From: an uncultured Thermoanaerobaculia bacterium
Lineage (GTDB): Bacteria > Acidobacteriota > Thermoanaerobaculia > Multivoradales > Multivoraceae
NCBI GenBank assembly: GCA_951812325.1
Contig: OX638294.1
Span: 2,148,859 to 2,212,858 of the forward strand
Direction of reading: 5' to 3'
DNA length: 64,000 bases
A program made the translations under genes and the position numbers. Under the pieces are notes generated by a model. It had not been told where the DNA came from. It worked only from the letters and a program-made list of their open reading frames with translations, and made no database searches. Shown in pieces: positions 35,855 to 44,244 of the stretch. How positions within the stretch are numbered: the stretch's first letter is position 1; every line of letters starts with the position of its first letter.

Positions 35855-37428
35855 TCAGTCGTAGTGGACCGACGGAATGCGCCCGGAGGAATCCCAAGCG
35901 TCGCGGAGGGAGATGGTCGTGCCGTAGCCCCATACGGCGCAGCGGTTGTCCGCCCGGTTCGCGGGGTACGCACAATGGACGAGCCGGTCCGCTGCATCGC
36001 CCGGATCGCTGAACACGTCCCTTCCGAAGCCGGTGATCGCCACCCATCCGTCGCCGGTGCCGCGGTGGGCTACACGGGCAACGGAGCGCAGATCGGAAGC
36101 GACGGCGAGGTCGAACCACCAATGGCCGTCGATGCCTCTGCCGTCCAGCACCTTGACCAGAGCCTCCGGGTTCTGGGAGTCGAAGAGCCAGTACAGGACT
36201 CCCTGGTCAGACGACCACCCGGAAGTGCCGAGCGTCGTCGAGTCGTTCGCCGAGGCGCTGAAGTCGATGCTGAACCGGGAGCCTTGGAGAGTGCTCGCCG
36301 CCGCCGCGGCCGTGCCTGGCACGGTCGGAGCCACGGAATCGCTGTCCCCGTAGAGGTCGCCACGAATTGCGCGTACCGCGAGACTGCTCGCCACCGAGGC
36401 TCCACCGAAGGCGGGCAGTGGGCCGCCGATTCCACCGGCGCTCCCGAATTCAGGCCCGGCGCCTGGACTTAGAAGCGGACCCGCGCAGCACCGCTGGGCG
36501 AACTGGTCGTCCGCGACTTCCGCGGTCACGTCCGAGCTGTCGGCGGAAGGAAGCTCGCCAGTGGCGATTGCACCCTCGTCGCCGCCGTTGGCGCTACTGA
36601 GTCGCGTCGGAGGCGAACCTGCCTCTGCCTTGTTTCCGTTGACGGAAGCGGAAGAGGCCTTGAAGTATCTCGACGGAATGGGGCCGGAGGAATCCCATGC
36701 GTGACGGAGGGAGATGGTCGTGCCGTATCCCCGGAACGCGCATCGGTTGTCCGCCCGGCTCGCGGGGTACGCGCAATGCACGAGGCGGTCTGCGGTGGCG
36801 CCAGGATCACCGAACACGTCCCTTCGGAGGCCGGTGATCACGACCCATTCGTCGCCGGTGCCGCGGTGGGTCACGCGGGTGATCGCGCGCAGGTCGGACG
36901 CGACGGCGAGGTCGAACCACCAATGGCCGTTGATGCCTCTGCCGTCCAGCACCTTGACCAGAGCCTCCGGGTTCCCGGAGTCGAACAGCCAGTACAGGAC
37001 GCCCTTGTCGGACGACCACCCGGCGGGTTCGCCGACGGTGGTCGAGTCGTTCGCCAGGGCGCTGAAACTGACGCCGAACCGGGCGCCCTGGAGCGTCCCC
37101 GGTGTCGGGGTGCCCGGGCCTGGCATGGTGACGGCGACGGAATCGCTGTCCGCATGAAGGTCGCCGCGGAATGCGCGCACGACAAAGCGGTAGCGGCCGC
37201 CCGGGCGGAGACCGTAGAGCCAACCCTCCTCCGCGTTCGCCGACGTGATCACGGCCGTCTCCCGCCGTAGCGACCGTACGGCGGAAAGCGCCGGACCGGT
37301 GATGTCAAAGCCTTTTGAGCCACCAGGTTCCGTTCGCGGTTCACCTTGACGCGTTCAGAGACGGTCTGTGCGTATGCGGACCCAAAGCTGAGTGCAAGTG
37401 GAAAAGCAAGAATGGCGTTTCGAACCAT
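35855..37428 (-). pseudogene. Secreted protein with two VKVLDG-type domains, 5' truncated or frameshifted
   Basis: The long frame (35855-37252) encodes the end of a fibronectin-III-like segment (GLRPGGRYRFVVRAFRGD), then two copies of a domain containing GVLYWLFDS, PEALVKVLDG, GHWWFDLAVASDL and GYGTTISLR. The same layout forms the C-terminal half of the metalloprotease at 41,058-43,720. Upstream, in another frame, an ATG at 37428 opens a signal peptide (MVRNAILAFPLALSFGSAYA). Joining it to the long frame needs one shift near 37255. So this is either a secreted protein with a frameshift or a fragment of a metalloprotease paralogue fused to a new signal sequence. The function of the domain is unknown; I infer cell-surface or secreted. 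Confidence 0.6.
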
Positions 37429-37438
37429 TGGTACTTAG

Positions 37439-37499
37439 CAGCCTGTGGTGAAAGTCGCTCTGGCGCGAGCCCGCCTGGGTGGTAGCATCCGTCCATGTC
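37439..37499 (+). mobile_element. Solo left end of the IS1182/IS5-like element
   Basis: About 61 bases starting CAGCCTGTGGTGAAAGTCGC match the first 61 bases of the element at 10790, up to and including its transposase start codon context (GTCCATGTC), with about eight differences. The rest of the element is absent and an unrelated gene end follows directly. Confidence 0.8.
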
Positions 37500-37500
37500 A

Positions 37501-39024
37501 CTAACACACTGGCAGCTTGATACCGCCCTGCTGGGGGTTGATACGCCGCCTGAATTCGCGAAATGTAACGGGAATGCAACCAGTCAGCTGGTTGTTTTCC
37601 AGCGAAAATTCGCTCTTCGACAGTCTTCTCAACTGTACCAACCCAGGTGGTATGGAGCCACTCAGTTCATTCAAGCTCAAGTCAAGCTCCCTCAGTCTTC
37701 TCAATTGTCCCAACTCGGCTGGTATGGAGCCGGTCAGTTCATTCTCACGCAAGTCAAGCTCCGTCAGGCTCGTCAATTGCCCCAACTCGGCTGGTATGGA
37801 GCCGGTCAGTTCATTCTCACGCAAGTGGAGCGTCGTCAAGCTCTTCAACTGCCCCAACTCTGGCGGTATGAAGCCGGTCAGTTCATTCTCACGCAAGTCA
37901 AGCTCCGTCAGGCTCGTCAATTGCCCCAACTCGGCTGGTATGGAGCCGGTCAGTTCATTCTCACGCAAGTGGAGCGTCGTCAAGCTCTTCAACTGCCCCA
38001 ACTCTGGCGGTATGAAGCCGGTCAGTTCATTCTCACGCAAGTCAAGCTCCGTCAGGCTCGTCAATTGCCCCAACTCGGCTGGTATGGAGCCGGTCAGTCC
38101 ATTCGACCTCAAGTCAAGCTCCGTCAGGCTCGTCAATTGCCCCAACTCGGCTGCTATGAAGCCGGTCAGTTCATTCTCACGCAAGTGAAGCGTCGTCAAG
38201 CTCTTCAACTGCCCCAACTCTGGCGGTATGAAGCCGGTCAGTTCATTCTCACGCAAGTCAAGCTCCGTCAGGCTCGTCAACTGTCCCAGCTCTGGCGGTA
38301 TTGAGCCGCTAAGGCGATTCTCACCCAAGTCAAGCTCCGTCAGGCTCGTCAACTGTCCCAGCTCTGGCGGTACTGAGCCGCTAAGGCGATTTTCACCCAA
38401 GTCAAGCTCCGTCAGGCTCGTCAACCGTCCCAGCTCTGCCGGAATCGAACCGGTCAGCTCATAGCCTGTCAACGAAAGCTGCGTCAACTGATCGTTCGAG
38501 ACCGTGACCCCGGACCAATTTTCAATCTTGGTGTCAACGGACCAGTTCAACCATGGTGTCGACGAATCAGTACTCTGCCCCAACTCTGTGTCGCTTAGTT
38601 CCTCCAACACAGCGCCGAGAAGCTCGGTAAAGAACCGCTTTCCGCGGCTGGGACTTCCTAGTTCATCCATGAGGCCGAGAAGGGTGTTGCAGTCGGAACG
38701 GATGGCGGCTCCGGTATAGGACTCTACAGCGGGACTTCCTGCCGTACACGGCGCTTGCGACTGCGCGTGGACCAGTGGCGTGGAGAGCAAGAAGATAGGC
38801 AGAGCCAGAACAGAGACCGAAAGCAGTAGCCGAGCGCAGCGTTGTCGGCGCGGCCTGCTGTTTGTGTGGCGAGCGTGTCGCCGGCTGTGCATGCCGCAGG
38901 CAAGGGGCGGTTTTGAAAAGAGCCCCAAGCCGGGCAGCAGCCCATTGCTGCTTTGGTGCCAGATCGGCAGAACTTCCCGTGCTTTGGGACCTTCGAGTAT
39001 CTTTGGTAGTTCAAGTGCGGTCAT
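37501..39024 (-). CDS. Secreted leucine-rich-repeat protein 1
   Basis: 507 residues. The start at 39024 is fixed by GGAGG six to seven bases upstream, and the same start and context occur in paralogue 2. A long Arg-rich n-region (about 70 residues) precedes a hydrophobic core LLLSVSVLALPIFLL and cleavage after VHAQ. A capping region with LNWSVDTKIENWSGVTV follows. About twelve 24-residue plant-type LRRs come next (pattern LTSLTELDLRENELTGSIP with PELGQL), then a Cys-containing cap (TGCIPVTFREFRRRINPQQ) shared with paralogue 2. LRR proteins bind protein or glycan ligands; a role in host or cell contact is inference. Near-identical repeats imply recent expansion. Confidence 0.82.
   Translation of the reverse strand: MTALELPKILEGPKAREVLPIWHQSSNGLLPGLGLFSKPPLACGMHSRRHARHTNSRPRRQRCARLLLSVSVLALPIFLLSTPLVHAQSQAPCTAGSPAVESYTGAAIRSDCNTLLGLMDELGSPSRGKRFFTELLGAVLEELSDTELGQSTDSSTPWLNWSVDTKIENWSGVTVSNDQLTQLSLTGYELTGSIPAELGRLTSLTELDLGENRLSGSVPPELGQLTSLTELDLGENRLSGSIPPELGQLTSLTELDLRENELTGFIPPELGQLKSLTTLHLRENELTGFIAAELGQLTSLTELDLRSNGLTGSIPAELGQLTSLTELDLRENELTGFIPPELGQLKSLTTLHLRENELTGSIPAELGQLTSLTELDLRENELTGFIPPELGQLKSLTTLHLRENELTGSIPAELGQLTSLTELDLRENELTGSIPAELGQLRRLRELDLSLNELSGSIPPGLVQLRRLSKSEFSLENNQLTGCIPVTFREFRRRINPQQGGIKLPVC
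37660..38440. repeat. LRR-coding tandem array, 72-bp units in 144-bp super-repeats
   Basis: On the plus strand the block from GTCAAGCTCCGTCAGGCTCG to the alternative GTGGAGCGTCGTCAAGCTC recurs with a 144-bp period between about 37757 and 38270, each being a pair of 72-bp LRR units. Copies differ at only a few bases, which would allow slippage or unequal crossing-over to change LRR number. Confidence 0.85.
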
Positions 39025-39063
39025 CGGTTTCCTCCATACGTTCTAGGCGCTGCTGGCCCATGG

Positions 39064-39125
39064 CAGCCCGTGGCAGAAGTGGTTGTGCGGCCCGAGCCGG
39101 GCGTCGCCGGGCCGTTGAGCTGCGG
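39064..39125 (-). mobile_element. Solo right end of the IS1182/IS5-like element (inverted)
   Basis: CAGCCCGTGGCAGAAGTGG and the following GC-rich bases match the terminal 40-60 bases of the right end of the element at 12280, in opposite orientation. It lies in the 420-base gap between the two LRR genes, where the 5' untranslated region of LRR protein 1 should be. Confidence 0.7.
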
Positions 39126-39142
39126 CTTCCTTGAAGCTTCCT

Positions 39143-39433
39143 TCATTGCGACGGTGAAGTCCGTTGCCGAGCGAAGCTGACCGTGAGGTGCGGCTGCGGC
39201 GAAAAGAACCCTGCCGAAGACGATCGTCCCCGTCCGATCGACCATCGACTCGTCGCTGGCAGGATGTTGGTGATTCCCGTTGCCGGTCCCGCAGCTGCCA
39301 GGAGCATGGCTACGGCAGTGCCAGGTTGACGACCGTAGAGGCCAGGAGCGCCGATGAGCTGCAGGAGGTCTGTATCTTTGTGAGCGAGATCGTCGCGAGT
39401 GGGAACTCCGTACATGCGTACCGTCAACGCCAC
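39143..39433 (-). pseudogene. Fragment of the metalloprotease-type N-terminal cassette
   Basis: Pieces in two frames resemble the start of the metalloprotease at 43720: AMLLAAAGPATGIT (signal region) in one frame, and DESMVDRTGTIVFGRVL in the next. The rest of the gene is absent. It fills most of the spacer between LRR protein 2 and LRR protein 1. Confidence 0.65.
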
Positions 39434-39445
39434 TGCTTGTGCGTG

Positions 39446-40492
39446 CTAGCACTTTGGCAGCTTGATGCCGCCTTGCTGCGGATTGATACGCCGCCTGAAT
39501 TCGCGCAAGTCCACGGGAATGCAACCGGTCAGCTGATTCTCCTCCAACGAAGACCCTAACCTTTTCAGGTTCGTCAACTGTCCTAACTCGGGCGGTATGG
39601 AGCCGTTCAGGAAATTGGACTCCAAGGAGAGCCTTGTCAGACCTTTCAACTGTCCTAACTCGGGCGGTATGGAACCACTCAGTTCATTGCGGGCCAACTT
39701 GAGCCACTCCAGGCTTTTCAACTGTCCTAACTCGGGCGGTATGGAGCCGCTCAGTTCATTTCCAGCCAATTTGAGCTCTATCAGGCTCGTCAACTGCCCC
39801 AACTCGGGCGGTATGGAGCCGCTCAGTTCATTGAAAGACAAGTCAAGCTCCGTCAGGCTCTTCAACTGTTTTAGCTCAGGTGGTATGGAGCCGCTCATTC
39901 TATTGGTCTCGGGTAATCTGGAGCTGAGGCCCAATGACGATGGCTTTCTCAAAGGGTCCTTCGCCCATTCTATCCTGTCAGCAATCGATGCAGCAACGTC
40001 CCTATGTGCCGGAGTCGAACCAGTCAAGCCATTCAATGAAAGACCCGCCACGCGATTGTTCAGTACCGTAATCCCGAACCAGTCCTCCATCTTGGTGTCA
40101 ACGGACCAGTTCAACGACGCGCTGCCGCGCAGGTCATCCATGAGGCCCAGCAGGGTTTTGCAGTCGGAAACGATGCCGGCTCCGGTATAGGAACTCACAG
40201 CGGTACTTCCTGCCGTACACAGCGACTGCGCGTGGGCGAGTTGCGTGGCGAGCAGGGGGGTGAGCAGAGCCAGGCCAAGGACGGAAGGCAGCAGCCGGGT
40301 GCAGCCTTGTCGGCGCGGGCTGTTGTTTGTGCGGCGGGTGTGTCGCCGGCCCTGCGGGCTGCTGGCAAGGGGCCGTCCTGGGAAAAGGGCCAAGCCGGCC
40401 AGCAGCCCTTTGGCGTGGTTTCGGTGGCACGCCGGCGAAGGCTTCAGTGTCCTGGAACTCTCGAGTATCTCCGGTGATTCAAGTGCGGTCAT
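39446..40492 (-). CDS. Secreted leucine-rich-repeat protein 2
   Basis: 348 residues, paralogue of LRR protein 1: same GGAGG-preceded start (MTALES at 40492), same long Arg-rich n-region, hydrophobic core LLPSVLGLALLTPLLA ending AHAQ, and the same terminal cap with TGCIPVDLREFRRRINPQQ. It has about five regular 24-residue LRRs (SGSIPPELGQLKSL) and an irregular segment before them (about residues 130-170). The frame remains open upstream to 40831, where an ATG with GGAG nearby starts MGKVKQPPLKARRR; a longer fused product of 461 residues is possible but lacks a signal at its start. Confidence 0.8.
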   Translation of the reverse strand: MTALESPEILESSRTLKPSPACHRNHAKGLLAGLALFPGRPLASSPQGRRHTRRTNNSPRRQGCTRLLPSVLGLALLTPLLATQLAHAQSLCTAGSTAVSSYTGAGIVSDCKTLLGLMDDLRGSASLNWSVDTKMEDWFGITVLNNRVAGLSLNGLTGSTPAHRDVAASIADRIEWAKDPLRKPSSLGLSSRLPETNRMSGSIPPELKQLKSLTELDLSFNELSGSIPPELGQLTSLIELKLAGNELSGSIPPELGQLKSLEWLKLARNELSGSIPPELGQLKGLTRLSLESNFLNGSIPPELGQLTNLKRLGSSLEENQLTGCIPVDLREFRRRINPQQGGIKLPKC

Positions 40493-41057
40493 CGGTTTCC
40501 TCCATACGTTGTTAGCTCCTTTTGTAGTATACGCCCGGTCCGGACTCGAAGTCGCAACAGATGCAACGATGCTCGGACACGCAACGCATATTAATGGGCA
40601 ACGGTTCACCTCTGGCAGAAAGGCGATCCCCAAGTTGTGACGCAGGTCTCTACGGTGTTGCGTAGGCGCCCGTCGTGTACATCGCAAGAGTGATGAGTAG
40701 GACAACGCAACGGCGAAGGAAGCCTGGCGGTTGGCGTTGCTGTCGGCGCCGATTTCGGCAAACACTCCGGGCTGTCCCTGGAGAACCGCACGCCTTCGTG
40801 CCTTGAGCGGAGGTTGCTTGACTTTGCCCATGAGGGTCTACTCCTTCGTTGGTTTCACCGACTCCGGGATTGGACTCGGCCATGGTGAGTGTTCGCTGAG
40901 CGAGCGGACGTCTTTTTGGAGAATCGTCCTGTTGGGCGGGGAGCTCCACCGGGGCAATGTCGAAGAGCGCGATCGTCGACGAATCGCGGCTACCTGAAGC
41001 GGGCGGTTTCGGTTTCATGTCGGCTCTGGCGATCTTGCTGCGTGAGAAGCCGACCCG
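40493..41057 (-). other. 565-base gap with two overlapping small candidate frames
   Basis: Two frames compete. One starts at 40831 (MGKVKQPPLKARRRAVLQ) behind GGAG and runs in frame into LRR protein 2. The other, 40650-41018, encodes 122 residues with TMAESNPGVGE in the middle and a hydrophobic C-terminus (VVLLITLAMYTTGAYA). The DNA around 40850-41018 is homologous to 57985-58170, where the same TLAMAESNPGVGE peptide is readable in a shorter frame, so the second frame may be a conserved small gene. I cannot decide between them. Confidence 0.35.
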
Positions 41058-43720
41058 TCAGTCGTGGTGGACTTGGGGGATTCGCCCGGAGGAATCCCAA
41101 GCGTCGCGGAGGGAGATGGTCGTGCCGTAGCCCGATACGGCGCACCGGTTGTCCTCTCGGCCCGCGGGGTATGCACAGTGCACCAGGCGATTCGCCGCGG
41201 CGCCCGGATCCAGGTAGACGTCTCTTCCGAAGCCGGTGATCGCCACCCATTCCTCTCCGGTCTCCCGGTGGATCACGCGGGTCGTGGAGCGCAGATCGGA
41301 AGCGACAGCCAGGTCGAACCACCAGTGGCCGTTGAAGCTTGTGCCGTCGAGCACCTTGACCAGTGCCTCCGGATTCTGGGGGTCGAAGAGCCAGTACAGG
41401 ACGCCCTGGTCGGACGACCACCCGGACGTGCCGACGGTGTCCGTGTCGTTAGCCGTAGCGCTGAAGTGAATGTCGAACCGGGCGTCCTGGAGGTTCCCGG
41501 GCTCCGTTGGGCGTGCGCCTGGCACGGTCAGGGCCACGAAGTCGGCATCCAAACGGAGGTCGCCGAGGGTTGCGCGCACCTGGTGAGTGCTCGCAGGCGC
41601 CGCTTCGGCGGACGCGGGCGGAGGAAAGACGACTCGGCCGGCGCCGCCGAAGTCAGGCCCGGTTCGCCGCCTCGGGGAGAGCACGGCGAGGGAGGTGCTT
41701 GCCGGGACCGGCAGCGGGCCCGGGCAGCAGAGCCGGGCCGACTCGTGGTCCGCGAGTCCCGCGGTCACCTGCGACCCGTTGGCGGACAGGAGGTCGCGGC
41801 CGGCGATTGCGCCCTCGGCGCCCCCGTTCGCGTGAGGGAAGAACCCGGGAAGAGAAGGTGCCTCCGGCCGGCTTCTGGCGGCGGAAACGGACGCCGACGC
41901 CAGGTACTTCGACGGAATGCGTCCAGACGAATCCCAGGCGTCGCGGAGGGAGATGGTCGTGCCGTAGCCCGATACCGCGCAGCCGTTGTCCGTGCGGCTC
42001 GCGGGACGTGCACAATGCACGAGGCGATTCGCCGCGTCACCCGGATCAATGTAGACGTCCCTTCCGAAGCCGGTCATCGCCACCCATTCGTCACCGGTGC
42101 CGCGGTGGGTCACGCGGGCGGCGGAGGGCAGATCGGAAGCGACCGCCAGGTCCAGCCACCAATGGCCGTTGAAGCCTGTGCCGTTCAGCACCTTGACCAG
42201 AGCCTCCGGGTTCCCGGAGTCGAACAGCCAGTACAGGACGCCCTTGTCGGACGACCATTCGGCGGCTCTGCCGACGGTCTCGGAGTCGTTCGCCGTGGCG
42301 CTGAACTCGACGTCGAATTGGGCGCCCTGGAGGGTCCCCGCTTCCTGGCCTGGCATGGTCACAACGACGGAATCGCTGTCCGCGTACACGTCGCCGCGGA
42401 ATACCCGGACGAGGAAGCTGTAGCGGCCTTCCGGGCGGAGACCGGAAACGGACGCTTCCTGAGCGTTCGCCGAGGTTGTCACGGCCCGGTTCCAGTCGGC
42501 GCCCTCGAGCCGCTTCCAGACCATGAAGCCGTCCTCGTCGTCCGAGCGGTCCGTCCAGACGATGTGAACGGTCGTGCTGCTGGTCGGCGTTGCGCGCACG
42601 CCGGTCGGCGCGGCCGGCGGTGGTTCGCTCACCGGCAAGCCGTAGAGGAGCCGGAGTATCTCCTGGTCGTCCGAAGACAGGCGGGCGCCGCGGCCGTCCG
42701 CGCGAATCCGGGGATACATGAGCGCTTCCCTCTTCGCCTCCGTGTTGCAGTCGTGCGTGGCGTCGGCATCGCAAGGATGGGCGATGCCCAGCGAATGTCC
42801 GAGCTCGTGGCCGAGCAGCTCTTCCATGTAGACGCGTCTGCCCGCTTCGCTGCTGTACCGACGCCGAAGGTGGTCGCCGAGCCCCCGCCGGGTGTTGACG
42901 TCGGACTGGACAATCTGCACGTCCGCGTAGCGCTCGTGCGGCGAAGGGCGTGGAACCGGCGGACTGTTGCACGCCCACCAGGTGGTGGCCCACCCGACCG
43001 CGCCGCCGTCCGGTTCCAGTTCTCCCATCTCGTTGAAGGGATCATCGAACATGATGAGGTTCCGGCCGCGGTAGGCGTCGGCCTCGGGCGGCGCGGGAGG
43101 CCGGTCGTAGCGAAGATCCACCCGGCTCTGCGGATCGCGGTTCCAGGCCCGCATCGCCGTGCTCACGGCCTGCCGCGTGGACGCTTCGCCCAGGCCGGGT
43201 TGCCCGCCCTGCTGAATCCCGAAGTTCACGCTCTCGCCGCGCTCGAACGCAAACCAGCGCACGGTCTCGTTCGGATACGCGCAGTCTCTTCCCGTGCGGC
43301 TGAACCGGTAAGGCTGGCGGACCGTCGCCGGGCCGCGGACGACCTCGCCCTCCGGCACGAAGTAGTCCGCGGCGCGTTGCGAGCCGGCCGCTCGATCCCG
43401 GATCCAGCGGCGGAAGCGGGCGCCGTCCCGCAGGCCGACCACCGGCTCGGCGCCGGCGTCGGGTCCGGTTTCCATCACGTCGTTCCTGAGCGACGGTTCG
43501 CGCTCCAGCAGGACGCCGCCCTCCATTGGGATGCTGCGGCGGAGAGCACCCGGCCGAAGACGATCGTCCCGGTCCGATCGACCATCGACCCGTCGCTGGG
43601 CACGATGTAGGTGATGGCCGCCGCCGGGTGCGCGGCCGCCAGGACCGTCGCCAGGAGCATGGCGCCGACCGTGCCGAGTTGACGGGAGGGGGAAAGGCCA
43701 CGAGCACTGATCGGTCGCAT
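41058..43720 (-). pseudogene. Secreted matrixin-like zinc metalloprotease with C-terminal repeat domains, one frameshift
   Basis: The start at 43720 (MRPISARGLSPSRQ) has AGGAGGTG upstream and a signal peptide ending PAAA, then ITYIVPSDGSMVDRTGTIVF. At about 43537 one base is missing relative to the intact parallel copy at 50391; after it the frame continues without stop to 41058. The protease part has the zinc-binding HELGHSLGIAHP motif near 42810 and an ALMYPRIR turn resembling a Met-turn. A fibronectin-III segment follows (about 42430-42600), then two VKVLDG domains separated by a Gly/Ala/Pro linker. Intact it would be about 887 residues. It lies downstream of template repeat 1 in unit I; in units II and III this position is held by deletion derivatives of the same gene. 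Confidence 0.7.
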
Positions 43721-43740
43721 CGGGTTCACCTCCTGTGGGC

Positions 43741-44040
43741 AAATCACCCGAGAAAGTGGCCTCGAGTGGAAGTTCTGTGCGTGTCCCCGTCAAACTGGCG
43801 TACCATGACACAGAAGGCGTCTGGACGCAACATGACGGAGGTGCCTGTCCGAGTTGCGTGAAGACCTCCGGGCCCGGAGTGGAGCGGATCGCATGAGGCG
43901 CGGGCTCGAGCCACATGGGTTGCTCCCCGGTCGCCCTCGCTCCTCGAATCGAGGGCGACCCGGTATGCCCGATCTTCGGGCCTTGCTGGACGGGGTCTGA
44001 GCGCTGCCGGAGCGACGGCAGCACGACCGAGGATCCCGGC
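43741..44040. repeat. Repeat R, copy 1
   Basis: About 300 bases upstream of the metalloprotease start, repeated at 50412-50700, 55100-55398 and 58540-58832. It contains a 9-bp inverted repeat TCGCCCTCG/CGAGGGCGA (43931-43958) whose arms are only partly kept in the other copies. It marks the junction between DGR units and probably carries the promoter of the gene that follows on the minus strand. Confidence 0.8.
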
Positions 44041-44070
44041 GCCAAAGGCCCACGGAACCGGGTCAAGCTC

Positions 44071-44130
44071 ACAACCCCAACTCTGAAGCAACCGACCGGC
44101 CCGGAAAGCAGAACCACTTCTGCCACGGGC
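44071..44130 (+). mobile_element. Relic of the right end of the IS1182/IS5-like element
   Basis: CTCTGAAGCAACCGACCGGC through CCACTTCTGCCACGGG parallels bases 12231-12277 of the intact element's right end with several differences. The same relic recurs at 55431-55490 next to template repeat 3, so it was present before the units duplicated. Confidence 0.6.
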
Positions 44131-44244
44131 GCCTGAGCCCTGACGGTGTACTGCCACGGCAACGCCCACCCCTCCCCCGCCCAGCTACCGCGAGCGGGGC
44201 AAGAGGGGCGGCGCCGTGGTTTCATCATGACTCTCCCTGGACGC

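Noticed and set aside
37660-38440. Regular plus-strand repeats that might be taken for a CRISPR array
   Set aside because: The repeats are adjacent 72-bp units without unique spacers and encode LRRs in the minus strand of an intact gene.
41064-43610. 848-codon plus-strand frame opposite the metalloprotease
   Set aside because: The minus strand has recognisable zinc site and repeat domains; the plus frame has low-complexity Arg/Gly/Val composition and no family features.
43931-43958. Hairpin in repeat R as a rho-independent terminator of the RT1 transcript
   Set aside because: The stem is not followed by a T-run on the minus strand, and the arms are only partly conserved between the copies.
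37439-44130. IS1182-like ends as borders of a composite transposon carrying the LRR and protease genes
   Set aside because: The ends are not arranged as an outward-facing pair of complete elements, no transposase lies between them, and no flanking duplication was found.
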